A stretch of 40,000 nt of DNA. Source: Chrysomallon squamiferum. Lineage: Eukaryota > Mollusca > Gastropoda > Neomphalida > Peltospiridae. Shown one piece after another: positions 1-12,055 of this stretch. The stretch covers positions 13,778,022-13,818,021 of the forward strand of contig CM022668.1 of the NCBI GenBank assembly GCA_012295275.1, in the 5' to 3' direction. The notes under the pieces were generated by a model. That model had not been told where the DNA came from. It saw only the letters and a list, made by a program, of their open reading frames with translations, and ran no database searches. A program made the position numbers and the translations under genes. Position 1 is the stretch's first letter, and every line of letters begins with the position of its first letter.

Positions 1-272
1 CTCTCTATCTCTCTAACTATCTATATCTATTTATTTATCTGTCTGCCTGGCTGTTTTTCTGTCACTCTGTCCTTCGATGTATCTGTCTTTCTCTATGTAT
101 ATTTCTGTCTGTCTATATATCTCTAAATATCTATCTTTCTACATGTCTGTCGCTGTGTATCTAAATATGTATCCTTCTGTCTAGCTGTCTATATGTCTAG
201 ATATCGTTCTATATACATATGTCTCTCTGTATTGTATGCAAGTTTGTGTGCATTTGCGTTCTGTCTATTCAT
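1..272. repeat. Degenerate CTAT/CTGT tetranucleotide repeat
   Basis: Imperfect TCTA, TCTG and TCTC units fill the left end of the window, inside an intron of chitin synthase gene 2. No coding potential seen. Confidence 0.8.
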
Positions 273-304
273 CTAATAAAACAAATAATAAAATGTAATC
301 GTAC

Positions 305-690
305 CATTAACAAGGGGAGCCACTTTAGTTTTCCCCGTCTTCTTAAATATCAACCGCCATAGAAAGGAAAACACGGTGAACAGATAGGGAAGGCACATCA
401 CCATTAGCAACGACCACATCCAGTTGATATCCATCGTGTAGCTCTCGTTTTTTAATTCATACTTCACGTTGCCGTACGTAAAGTTCACGACTTTTCCTGG
501 ATACAGGTTATACGTCATAAAGAGAAACGTCAGTCTTGTAAGCGTCGCGGTTGCCAAGACAACGACGAAGAACGCAAAACAAAGCGTTACGCTTAACAGG
601 ACGTAAGCAACCCGCCATTTTTGAGTTTCGGAAACACTTTTCATTTCCTTCGAGTTTTCTTTGAAAATATCCCATTTCTTGCTTTTTGTC
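305..690 (-). CDS. Chitin synthase gene 2, exon with first membrane helices (partial gene)
   Basis: 386-nt exon with acceptor TTGCTACAG and the most likely donor AATG|GTACGA. Encodes TKSKKWDIFKENSKEMK, then two membrane helices (around VAYVLLSVTLCFAFFVVVL and WMWSLLMVMCLPYLFTVF) and FLWRLIFKKTGKTK. It matches exon 4 of gene 1 in entry phase, order of elements and the W-D-(I/V)-F and PY.F.....WR..FK residues, so it is a diverged paralogue lying downstream of gene 1 in the same orientation. The exit phase at this donor is 1, whereas gene 1 has 0 here, so the exact donor is uncertain. The rest of the gene is beyond the left edge. Confidence 0.82.
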
Positions 691-1001
691 CTGTAGCAAA
701 GAGAAAAAATTATACATCATTATTGACGTCATTCAACCAGTGCCAAAAGAGACACTGAACCTAAAGATTATAGACCCCGTGATTTTATTAATTTATTTAT
801 TTATTTATTTATTTATTTATTTTGGTAGTTTTTTTTTATTATTATTTGTTTGTTTGTTTGTTTGTTTATTTATTTATTTTTTATTTTTAGTTTTTTGTTT
901 GTTAGTTTCTTAAATATTCTGTAATTCAGGATATACATTCATCTATTTTTCATTCATTCATTCATTCATTCATTCATTCGCTAATTCTTTTCTACACATA
1001 C
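691..1001 (-). other. Intron of chitin synthase gene 2
   Basis: Intron between the two gene 2 exons: donor GTATGT at 1001, acceptor CTACAG ending at 691. It holds TTTA and TTTG runs (about 788-905), an ATTC run (about 945-979) and one TGACGTCA at 724-731. Confidence 0.6.
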
Positions 1002-1183
1002 TTGACTGAGCTGGTTTTCTTCAAACCCTCTTCTGCTTGTACTGGATTTTTTTCTCCTACGGTTTCTAATTCTATTTCACTGTCGGTTTCTTCTTCGGTT
1101 TCGGTTTCTACCGTTTCATCTTCGTCATCGAAGCCGCGATTTATCTGCCCTTCATACTGGTCCATTGCCTTCGATTGTCTCCC
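1002..1183 (-). CDS. Chitin synthase gene 2, acidic N-terminal exon
   Basis: 182-nt exon, acceptor GGCATCACAG, donor GTATGT, phase 0 to 2. The split codon AA|G joins it to the exon at 690. Encodes GRQSKAMDQYEGQINRGFDD, then a run very rich in Glu/Asp/Thr, ending EEGLKKTSSVK. The same phases and acidic character are seen in exon 3 of gene 1. No close sequence similarity is visible, as expected for a disordered region. The start codon was not located. An internal Met occurs at residue 7 of the exon. Confidence 0.65.
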
Positions 1184-1243
1184 CTGTGATGCCAAAAATG
1201 GAGGTCCGGAAGACGGAAAAAAATTTCTGTGTGTTGAAGGGTA

Positions 1244-1546
1244 TTGCTAATAAATAAATAAATAAATATATAAATAAATAAAAGTAAATAAATAAATAAA
1301 TGAAGTAACAAATAAATAAACAGACAAAATTAACGAATAAATAAACGAATAATTGAATCAATCAATCAGTAAATGAGCAAATAAATGAACGAATAAAAAA
1401 TATATAAATAAATGAATGAATTAATTAATTAACAATGATTAAGGCTACTTCATTTTAAAAAAGAAACAGTGATTAGAAAAGCAGCAAAAATAACAACAAT
1501 AATTATTACAATAGCAACAACAACAACTATAGTAGTAGTAGTAGTA

Positions 1547-1613
<67 letters not shown>
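1244..1613. repeat. AAATA-type and TAG/TAA trinucleotide repeats
   Basis: Imperfect AAATAAAT units to about 1440, then TAGTAG followed by a clean AAT run from about 1550 to 1613. Non-coding. Confidence 0.85.
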
Positions 1614-2410
1614 AATAGTAGTTGAATTATAGTATAAACTGAATAAATAAATATGAAAATAAACAGTTATGTAATTAAACAAGCAAGTAAGTAAGTAAAT
1701 AAATACGTAAATAAGTAAGTAAGCCTATAAATAATTAAATAAATAAATAAACAAACTGTTCAGGTACCAAACTAAAACTTAAAGTTACTATTTGAATACA
1801 AAACTGAATAATAAAATAATGTCCATTTTCTTCCTTACCAAACGTGATTCTCGTGTTTTTTTTCTTTGCAAACGTTTCAACGTGGCTAATATTCCTAAAG
1901 ATTTCTTTTCGTATTTCAGTGTTCCTTTACATACTAGTTTCTTATCTGTTCCTACTTCCTTTTACAAAATCATATTCAAAGCCTTAAAAAAAATAAAACG
2001 TGATAGATATCAATTGGCTGTCCCATGTAATTGAATTAACTATCCTTCTTATTGCTGTATTTATTTAACTGTTCAATCCCTTCGTTTGCACACAGATCAT
2101 ATATTAGGTGTTATCTGTAAAAATGTCAGTGTTCTAAATTATATTTTTGACCAGTAAGAGTCTTGTAAGTTTCTATTTTCGAAACCGTGATTGTGGTCGG
2201 TTTAAAATAGAATAAGGAAAGTCTCAATCTATTTTGTACATTTATGTATTTAGTACTTAAAATTATCTTTTGAAAAAGAGAGAAAATGACAGTACGACAG
2301 ACAAACTGAAGAAAACAAAAAACATGACAGTGACGTCACTATTATTTTATCAGGTGAAATATATGATCGATTATTGATTTGATGACGTCAGGTTCCTCCA
2401 TTTACCAGTT

Positions 2411-2441
<31 letters not shown>

Positions 2442-3050
2442 CTTGTGTATTTATTATAATAGTTACTGTTGTTATTTCAGTGTGTTCAATCTGACGCAAC
2501 AAAAGTTTGAAATGAGCCAGTTACTGTTTGTTATCTTTGTTACAACTAACAACCAAACATGACTGTGTACAGTAAATTTCCACTGACCTTCTCTGATATT
2601 AAAATTAGCTATAACAAATATAATCCTTTATCATTTGTTAATTTATTTTTAATTAATATGTATAGTAAATTTTGTATTAGATATAGGGAAACTGTATAAT
2701 ACATATAGGGAAAAGAATTCTACACAACAGAAAAACGCTAGTATCACGGTTATTACATCATCGTACTGTTGATGACGTAATTTATAAATAGAACAGATAA
2801 ACTTAATGGTGTTAATACGTGAACATTTTCAACATATTTTGCATATACTGATCTCGTATATCTTTTTTTTTTTCTCTCTCCTTTTTCGTGAAGGGGAGTT
2901 TAGTAACAGTGGAAGCTTATTACTAATGGTTATTAATGATTACTTTTAATATTCATTTATCTGATACATATTACTTTATCCAATTCATTTATATAAAACA
3001 AGGTTAAACAAAAAATAAAAAAATATAAAAAAATCACCACTTTTTTTTTT
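1614..3050. other. AT-rich stretch without a recognisable gene
   Basis: No exon with splice sites and coding-like composition was found. It holds two TGACGTCA palindromes (2331 and 2383), a TTTA run at about 2408-2443, and an imperfect inverted repeat TTACATCATC / GATGACGTAA at about 2755-2781. Confidence 0.5.
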
Positions 3051-3057
3051 TTGTTGC

Positions 3058-3118
3058 TATTTATTTATTTTATTTTATTTTATTTTATTTTATTTTATTT
3101 TTATTTTATTTTATTATT
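3058..3118. repeat. TTTTA pentanucleotide repeat
   Basis: About twelve units of TTTTA with small interruptions. Confidence 0.85.
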
Positions 3119-3388
3119 TTGTATTTATTCAGTAAGTTAGTTATATACTTATATTCTTACTTACTGTATGTTTTAGTATATAAAGTCGTATCGAATTAAA
3201 AAAAAAAAAAAAAAAGATATTTTAAGATGAGAAATTTAAGATAGTTTTCCACTTTTAACTAAACAGTTATTATTTTCAAGACGTTCTAAAAAAAAACAGA
3301 CATCTCAGCTGATACACATACACAAACATAGACGTGCTCACACATTTATATGCATTAAACACACTGCCACACGAATGTGTACATACAT

Positions 3389-3391
3389 GCA

Positions 3392-3428
<37 letters not shown>

Positions 3429-3661
3429 GCACGCACGCAGTCACCCTCTCACAGTCTCAAACATAAACATAAGTATCTTCGTTTCGAAGCAAAGTCATAT
3501 TTCTTTTTAATAAGTAGATCACATGCGACGTCTTTTCATTTGATACCAAGTTTAATATCAAGATAATTTATTTATTTATTTAACAATGGACGTCTGACTT
3601 AAGTGTTGTCGGAGCCGTTTAAGTAAAGTAAATATAAAGATAAGGAACGCAAGGAAAATTG

Positions 3662-3699
<38 letters not shown>
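3389..3699. repeat. CA run and TA run
   Basis: A CA dinucleotide run (about 3391-3425) and a TA run (about 3664-3698), with unremarkable AT-rich sequence between them. Confidence 0.8.
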
Positions 3700-3702
<3 letters not shown>

Positions 3703-3817
3703 CGTTATGCTAAACCAATTTTTCGCAGAAAGAAAGTTTTGTAACACAGCATGTTAAAAATAATAAAATACATAACCCCCTCTCCTTTATCCGCTTGTGT
3801 GAAACTAACGTTTTATG

Positions 3818-4171
3818 GAGTAAAATTCAGCTACCATAATACGAATTGCCGGTACGTCGACGTGAAATTCAGCCACAGGTACGTGAAATTCAGCTCCCAT
3901 TGCGTGAAATTCAGCCACCGTTACGTGAAATTCAGCCGCCTTTGCGTGAAATTCGGTTACCGTAACGTGAAATTCAGCCACTATTGCGTGAAATTCGGCT
4001 ACCATAACGTAGAATTCAGCCACCTTTGCGTGAAATTCAGCTACCATAACGTGAAATGCAGCCGCCATTGCGTGAAATTCAGCCACAGGTACGTGAAATT
4101 CAGCCATTTTTGCGTGAAATTCAGCTACCATAACGTAAAATTCAGCTGTCATAATATGAAGTTCTGGTGCC
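3818..4171. repeat. 21-bp minisatellite (GTGAAATTCAGCC type)
   Basis: About sixteen imperfect 21-bp units, each with a conserved GTGAAATTC core followed by a variable AGC/GGC + TACC/CACC part. The units stay in register, so both strands are open over the array (heptapeptide VKFSHRY-like on +, EFHAxVA-like on -). No promoter, splice sites or flanking coding sequence support a gene. Confidence 0.85.
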
Positions 4172-4433
4172 ATATTGACAGGTCTGCTTACCTGCCAACG
4201 AGACAGACAACAACTGCATTCTGCACCCACTAAATATCCACTTACTCGCCACTGAGCCTCATCTCTCACGTCCCCATCTCCACCCCCCCCCCCCCTGCTG
4301 ACCTTATGTCGCCATCCCTGAACGTATCTGTAACTGTAACATCATTCTGAGACAACCCTGACAAGTCAGTTCAAAATTTCTGCTTTGAATATAACAGGAT
4401 CTCTAATGCAAGGTTTGACTGTTAAACGGACTG

Positions 4434-4600
4434 GGAGCACAGTTCAGTGGTTAGAAAGAAACACCGAGGCACGAGAGGTCGCGGGATCGGTTTTCAGCCG
4501 AGCCGTATCACGTTACAGTTAATGCTCCACAACCGATTTACCACCATTGGCGTGGCTCAGTCAACATGTAAATAACGGTGATTTGAATTCAAATAGTGTA
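4434..4600 (+). mobile_element. tRNA-derived SINE-like element
   Basis: The head resembles a tRNA gene: GGGAGCACAGTTCAGTGGTT corresponds to the D-arm/A box and GGTCGCGGGATCGGTTTTC to the T-arm/B box, with a degraded anticodon arm (AAAGAAACACCGAGGCACGA). About 95 bases of unrelated tail follow. The degraded stem pairing and altered B box (ATCGG instead of TTCGA) argue against a functional tRNA. The family was not identified. Confidence 0.55.
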
Positions 4601-4605
4601 AAAAT

Positions 4606-5350
4606 GAGGCTATATATATATATATATAAGCATTTAGTAGATAGAGTGTGTTTGCAATACTCTTTTACTATTATCTTTACTACATTTCGAGTTCCTGCGT
4701 AGGCACTGCTCGCTGAAAAAGACAGAAATCATGACACTGAAAAGACGACAACGAAAATATCAGATCTGTAATATGAATGTTGTGGAAGATGAATACCATT
4801 TCTTGCTTCAATATATCTTTTGTTTTTATATATATATATATATATACGAATTTACGTTTATTATATTATTTAAAAAAAATACCACTGGTACTAACCATCT
4901 GTATTTGAATTCATGCAGTTGTTATCAGTTGAAAATAGAAAACGAAATGTATAATATTGGGGAAATATCTTAACTATCCAACCTCCAATTCTTGTACCCT
5001 TTGTCACCTGTTTGTGTTTCTTTTTGTTTTTGTATATGAATTGTAAGCCAAGGAGCCAAAAGGTTTAAATCTAATAATACAATAATACAGTAACCAAAAT
5101 GTGTCTGGGAAGGTGCATTTATAAAATTCCTTTACTGCTAATAGTTAACAGTAATCAACTGTTGGTGGATTTCTATGTTTATGTTATTAATTTATACTAA
5201 ATATATGACCAGCACGAAATAACAAATAGTATAGTAGCAATAAACAAATAGCTGGAATCGTATTTATAATATAAATATAATAACACAACGCACCTTTCGA
5301 TTCAATCTGTAACAGAACTCTGCTTTATATATATAATCTTTTAATTCAGA
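4606..5350. other. No recognisable gene
   Basis: AT-rich sequence with short TA runs at about 4611-4628 and 4829-4846. Open frames here lack splice sites and coding-like composition. Confidence 0.4.
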
Positions 5351-5790
5351 ATCTTTACGTTGCAAATATATCGTTACAAGGACATTTTGCGTTTAGAACT
5401 TGTTTGTTTCAAAGAAACGTATATAGTTGTAAGATGAAACTTTATGTTACAAATATCTCTGTAACGAGGAAACTTTTTATTTACAACTTAACTGTCGTGA
5501 TTTCTCTCTTTAGAATATATGTGTAACAAGAAAATTTCGTGTTTAAAAAATAACAAAGACATTTTGTGTTGCAGTTGTAGCTGCAACAATGAAACTTTGT
5601 GTTACAAACGTGGCTGTAACAGTGAAACTTTGTGTTACAAATATAGCTGTAACAATGAAACTTTATGTTACAAATATAGCTGTAAAAATGAAACCTCATG
5701 AAACAATGAAACTTTATGTCACAAATATTGCTCTAACTTAAAAACTGTGTTGTTAGTATATTTGTAACACTGAAACTTTCTGTTTCAAAT
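5351..5790. repeat. 33-bp minisatellite
   Basis: Unit of about 33 bp built on GAAACTTTRTGTTACAAATA followed by TAGCTGTAACAAT. The clearest copies are at about 5588-5690, with increasingly diverged copies on both sides. Confidence 0.75.
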
Positions 5791-5879
5791 ATAATTAAAT
5801 TATTACTACTACTACCACCACTGCTATTAATGACAATAACAACAACAAACAACAACAAAATTTAAAAAAAAAAAATTAA

Positions 5880-5895
5880 AAAAAATAAATAAATA

Positions 5896-5933
<38 letters not shown>

Positions 5934-5960
5934 CAAAAATAAAAAAAAAAAAAAAAAAAA

Positions 5961-6002
<42 letters not shown>

Positions 6003-6010
6003 GATAATAA
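5880..6010. repeat. AAT trinucleotide and poly-A tracts
   Basis: AAT runs split by a poly-A tract and ending in GATAAT units. Confidence 0.85.
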
Positions 6011-6221
6011 TAATAACAACCTAAAGAAAAAAAAAAAAGGAAGTAAACAGACTAAAATTATGTTGACAAAATTGAATATCTTAGTTACTATGCTAGGACT
6101 TTTATGATTGAAATTTTATCATTGAGAGTACTTTAGCTTGCTAGCTTATCGGCTCAAATGAAATCTAAACAAACATCCTGATCAAAAAAAAAAAAAAAAA
6201 AAATCTTATTCCTGAGCGCGA

Positions 6222-6500
6222 GGGTATGTGTGTGTGTGTGTGTGTAGTGTGAATTTCTCTCTGTTGTATGCGTTGCTATGTGTTTCTATGTGTGGATGTG
6301 GTTGTATTGCGTGTGCATGCATTTGAGCCATGTGTGTGTGCGTGTGTACGTGATAGGAGAGAGAGAAACAGGTGTATGTGTGTGTGTGCGTGTGTGTATA
6401 TGTGTGTTTGTATACATACATAGACAAACAGGAAAACATACACACAGGTAGATAGTTATGTGTGTGTGTGTGTGTATGTGTGTGTGAGTGAGAGACCTAG
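6222..6500. repeat. TG-rich imperfect microsatellite
   Basis: TGTG, TGTA and TGCG units, interrupted. Non-coding. Confidence 0.75.
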
Positions 6501-6718
6501 GGGGAATATAATAGATATGTGCGTATGTGTTAGTTTATGCCTGAGAGTTCGGGTGGAGGTGTGTATGCGTGTATTTGTAGTGTCTACACGTGTGTGAGGT
6601 AGATACATATACTAATTTATAATTAATTAACTAATTTTATAATTAAACTCGCAATGCAAAAATGTAGGTATAAAATCAAACGAAATGACAATATATCAAT
6701 ATCAACGGCAAGATCGAC

Positions 6719-6903
6719 AAATATAATAATAATAATAATAATAATAATAGTAATAAAACTAATAACAATAATAATAACCATAATAATAATAATAACAATG
6801 ATAATAATAATAATAACAACAACAATAACAACAACAACAGCGACAATAACAGCAACAACATCAAACAATTACAAGAATAATAATAATAATAATAATAATA
6901 AGT
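6719..6903. repeat. AAT/AAC trinucleotide repeat
   Basis: Interrupted AAT, AAC and AACAGC units that create long homopolymeric open frames on both strands. Confidence 0.85.
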
Positions 6904-6929
6904 TAAGGAATGTATTAGCATAGATGTAA

Positions 6930-7860
6930 CAACAGCTCATGATGTAATATAAAAAAAAAATATTGACTACTCACAGTTCCGGAATAAATTTCGGAAATTC
7001 TTTCTCCCCACTTATCCATCGTTGATTCTTAGTATCTACTAGATTGTTCTAGAACTTTTGTTTTACACTTAACTTAGTATTTTCTAGTTCATACAGCACT
7101 TGGATTGTTCTTATTCATATATGCAGCTCCATCGTCAATTATTTCTTAGTTTTCACTAGTTTATGCATCATCTCTTCCGCTAATTTATGTAGCAAATTGA
7201 TCGTTTATGCTTAGTGATTACTAGTTGTTTGACTAACCAAGGTAAACGCTAGCTTCCACTGAAATAGACCACGCCTGTCCGAGACAATCCCTAGTCGATA
7301 TACGACTCCACTTAGCCTATTTTTTTTTAATTATTATTATTATTATTTTTATTTTTTTTTTTATCTTAATGTAATAAATGACCAGTGACAACAACAAAGA
7401 TAAGAGGACCGAGCTCAATAAACTGTTCTGGCTTGGAGCGGCGAAATTTGCCGATTGATATTTCTAAAGTTATCAACGGATACTGACGTTTTCTTTCGTA
7501 GTTTCTTTCGTCATTCTTTTTTTCATTTTCCATTTTATTTTTTTTTTTTTTTATAAATAGCAGAGGAGGCAATTTATTCATTTGGGGGCTTGATTAACAT
7601 TCGCGATTAATGTAGCTTTCATTGCAGCCTCCTGCTCTTGCGTGATTCAACGTGACGTGTTATGCAAGACACACTTTGATTGGCTCTTTCATTCGACACC
7701 TTGCCTTAACGACGGATGAATTCCCTTATCTCGCGCGCGTTATTCGGCCGTGATCCACGCATGTCACTCGTGGTCTAAGCAGGAAGAATATTAACCGAAA
7801 CATTATGACGATCGAGAAGGGTGCAGGCTAATTTCTATCCCTTTGTAAATTATTGTGCCC
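6930..7860. other. Unique-looking stretch, no gene identified
   Basis: Mostly non-repetitive. The 7590-7770 part is more GC- and CpG-rich than its surroundings and has an inverted CCAAT box (GATTGG at about 7678), so it could be a promoter or an older unique segment. No exon could be supported. Confidence 0.35.
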
Positions 7861-7869
7861 AAAAATTAC

Positions 7870-8273
<404 letters not shown>

Positions 8274-8362
8274 ACCACTATCATGATAGTTTTTTTTTAA
8301 ATTATGAATCCTCGCTATAGTTAAGTTTTATTATTTGTATTTATTTATTTATTTACTTTTTA

Positions 8363-8365
<3 letters not shown>

Positions 8366-8429
<64 letters not shown>

Positions 8430-8634
8430 TATATCTTATTTAATTAGTAGTAACAGTAGCAACAGAAGCAGTTTATGAGTCATGGAACTAAAAATACCTA
8501 CACGCGCTTGGAAGAAGCATAGTTACTACTAACTCCTACAAACCCGGAGATTTTAACAAATGAGGATGAGTCAAAGAAGAGTAGGAAGTTGTACAAAAAG
8601 CTACCTTAATCGCAAATGTTAAACACACCCCAAA

Positions 8635-8682
<48 letters not shown>

Positions 8683-8710
8683 CACACACACACACACAAA
8701 CACACACAAA
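8366..8710. repeat. Two CA arrays
   Basis: CA runs at about 8366-8427 and 8636-8710, separated by about 200 bases of unique sequence. Confidence 0.9.
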
Positions 8711-8968
8711 CAGACAAACATGCACAAAACCTTATTCTATGAGTAAATTTTACTTTAAAGTTCTTGATTATTAAATAATGTGAGCAAGTCCCCTTCCCAA
8801 AAGGCCTCACATTGCCAACGTTAAAAAAAATTCTATTCACAATCATTTCCATTTTTTTGGTTCCCAGTACGTAAAAGTAATGTTCTGTTTTTAATCATCA
8901 TTATTAGGAGCAAGAATATTAAGTGGAATATTATGAAGCTCGAGCATCATGCTGGCAAATTTGTCTGC

Positions 8969-9385
<417 letters not shown>

Positions 9386-9489
9386 ACGAATTATATACAC
9401 TACTATCACCATGCTAAGCTTTTTCTAAACTTCTGGGTCCTGGCTGGTTATAGAGACGTGTTGTTATCTTTATTGATTTATTTATTTAC

Positions 9490-9527
<38 letters not shown>

Positions 9528-10027
9528 TATTTGATTATTAGTAGCAACTTAAGCAGTCTATGTTTGTTGTGGTGAAGTTGTTGTCTTCATTTATGCGCTT
9601 CAAAAAATAAGATAGTTCCTAATTCCTGAAAAAAAAAAACGAATCCGGAGATTTACTAATAATTATGATTAAAAATAGAACATTACTTATAGCTACAGGG
9701 AACGAAAACGTCAATATATCGTTATCAGTGAAAAAATGTTTTAAAAAATTTCACACTGAATGCCTTGCTGCAATCTGTGAGACATTGTTTTTTTTTTTTT
9801 TTTTTTCAGGGGGTGAGGGTATTGGTTTACGACACCTGAGGTCAAAGGTTTAAAGTTTATTTAATGATTGTCAACGCTAAAATAAATTTACTGACAAAAG
9901 AATATACGGCGTTGTTTTATTTTTTTTATTTTTTATTTTTTTTGTTGTTTTTTGTGTGTGTGTGTGTGTGTTCTAACGTCATTAATTGTGTTTAACAGTA
10001 ACGAGTCACGTGACTGAAGGGACTTAC

Positions 10028-10047
10028 CTTGCGCTTAAACCAAACAT
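10028..10047 (-). CDS. Weak candidate first coding exon of gene 2
   Basis: ATG followed by TTT GGT TTA AGC GCA AG, then a strong donor GTAAGT. It ends in phase 2 like exon 1 of gene 1, sits upstream of gene 2 on its strand, and lies in a relatively GC-rich stretch. No connecting second exon was found between here and 1183, so this is only a suggestion. Confidence 0.12.
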
Positions 10048-10288
10048 AGTTACTGTCTCCTAGCAACCGAAGCTGGAGAATAGAAATTTGATAAGAGGAT
10101 AGGTATTTGTCAGCTGAAGTGTAGGATAAAAATAGAACATTACACATACGTAAAGAGAACAAAAAGACAGTATATTCTGATCAGTGAGCAGAAAGAATTG
10201 TAATAATAAATCAAAAATATTTCACACTGACTTCCTTGCTGTGTAACCTCCTCTTGTTTTTTGTTTTTTCTGGGATACGTTTACGTCA

Positions 10289-10510
10289 CAGGAGTTTTGT
10301 ATGTGTGTGTGTGTGTCTGTGTGTGTGTGTGTGTTTGTGTCTGTGTGTTATTGTGTCTGTGTGTGTGTGTGTGTTATTGTATTTGTGTCTGTGTGTGTGT
10401 GTGTGTGTTTGTGTTTGTGTCTGTGTGTTATTGTGTCTGTGTGTGTGTTTGTGTCTGTGTGTGTGTGTGTCTGTGGGTGTGTGTGTACGTGGGTGTGTGT
10501 GTTTTGTGGG
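10289..10510. repeat. TG-rich array
   Basis: TGTG units with TCTGTG and TTATTG interruptions that repeat at a higher order. Confidence 0.9.
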
Positions 10511-10629
10511 GACTTTTTTATGTTGTTGTTATTTTGTTGTTTTTATGGGGGGGGTTTAAAGTTATATTTCTGGTTGGCTGATTAATATACGATTTTAGGA
10601 ACACTCCTCTACATGAGCTGAATTCACAT

Positions 10630-10740
10630 CTACAAATATATGTTTGTCTGTGTGTGTGTATATGTATCTAGGCGTGTTTGTCTGTTTATCAAAACACACA
10701 CACACACACACATACACACACACACACACACAGATACATA
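10630..10740. repeat. TG then CA microsatellites
   Basis: A short TGTGTGTA stretch is followed by a CA run at about 10693-10732, giving an imperfect inverted arrangement. Confidence 0.75.
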
Positions 10741-10917
10741 CCCAACAACAACTGTTTCGTGTTGTCTAGATATGTATGTTAGTGTATCTGTGTTAATGTA
10801 TACGTGTATCGGAGTATGCATAGATATTATAATCTAAAGTTTCTGTGTCAGTACTTTGCATAAATTATGTGTAATCCTTTAAGTATACTTTCAACGAATA
10901 CATTTCATTGTTTGTAG

Positions 10918-11145
10918 CTGTAAGTGTGTATGTATGTGTGTATGTATGTATGTAAAGATGTATGTATGTAGGTATGTATGTACGTATGTATGTGTGTTTG
11001 TATATATGTATGTATGTATGTATGAATGTATATAATGTATGTATGTATGTGTGTATGTATGTATGTATGTAAAGATGTATGTATGTAGGTATGTATGTAC
11101 GTGTGTATATATTATGTATGTATGTATGTATTTATATGTAATTAA
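10918..11145. repeat. GTAT tetranucleotide array with a duplicated block
   Basis: TATG units. A segment with GTAAAGATGTATGTATGTAG occurs twice (about 10952 and 11070), showing duplication of a larger unit. Confidence 0.9.
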
Positions 11146-11510
11146 TATCTGTATGTTTTGGGGTATGTTTTTATTTCTTGCGTACATGCACTGGCATCTA
11201 TTAAAGTGAAATATGGTGTCTCTTTGCTATGTATTGTACACATTCTTGTAGAAAGACAACTTGTAGCGGGAAAGAACAAGTGTATACTTGATTATGATAT
11301 ATGTGTGGGCGTGAATCATGAGGGCGTCTTCTTGTGGGTGTGTCTTAGCTGGCCGTTTACTACAGGTGCGTTCTGACATGTAAATTGGGACGAGTGTAGG
11401 GTAAATAAATAAAGAATAAATCAGAAAAGTAAATACACTTGAAAAGATAACAACGTCTTTCAAAGTTATGTACAGTCATTAAATATTTGTCGGTTTGAAT
11501 CGCTGTGACA
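11146..11510. other. No recognisable gene
   Basis: Unique AT-rich sequence. Open frames of about 70 residues on both strands show no recognisable motif or splice context. Confidence 0.35.
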
Positions 11511-11520
11511 TGATTAAGAC

Positions 11521-11768
11521 ATGAACTGATCTTTCAGACATCAACTGATCTTTCAGACATCAACTGATCTTTCAGACATGAACTGATCTTTCAAACATGA
11601 ACTTATCTTTCAAACATGAACTGATCTTTCAAACACGAACTGATCTTTCAGACAGGAACTGATCTTTCAGACATGAACTGATCTTTCAGACATGAACTGA
11701 TCTTTCAGACATGAACTGATCTTTCAAACACGAACTGATCTTTCAAACATGAACTGATCTTTCAGACA
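11521..11768. repeat. 19-bp minisatellite (about 13 copies)
   Basis: Tandem ATGAACTGATCTTTCAGAC units with few substitutions (ATC for ATG, AAAC for AGAC, CACG for CATG). Low divergence suggests recent expansion or homogenisation. Confidence 0.95.
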
Positions 11769-12055
11769 CTCTGACATTCATACGTGCCAATGAATAGTGA
11801 CATGTTGTAACAGAAACACACACGAACACACAGAAAGACGTACATACTCGCTTACACACATTCACACAGAAACAAACACACATAATGTTCCCATCCAGGT
11901 GCACCTTAATGTTCATTTAAAATAAAAATTCGAGGAATATGTGTGTGGAGGTAGGGATATGTGTGTATGTGAATACGTGTATATGCATGTGTGTTGATGT
12001 GTAACCAGATAGATGCTACAATCATCTGATCAATTAATATATTATTCTAAACGTA

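Noticed and set aside
3751-4269. Open frames of 150-160 residues on both strands
   Set aside because: They are produced by the 21-bp minisatellite. There is no sign of a promoter, splice sites or a conserved domain.
4434-4510. Functional tRNA gene
   Set aside because: The stems do not pair well, the B box is altered and the anticodon arm is degraded, so a SINE head fits better.
7366-7581. Minus-strand open frame of about 70 residues before a GC-richer segment
   Set aside because: No splice-site or homology support, and half of it is a Lys/Asn-rich translation of poly-T/A.
11521-11768. CRISPR-like array
   Set aside because: The 19-bp units are directly adjacent with no unique spacers, and the window is eukaryotic.
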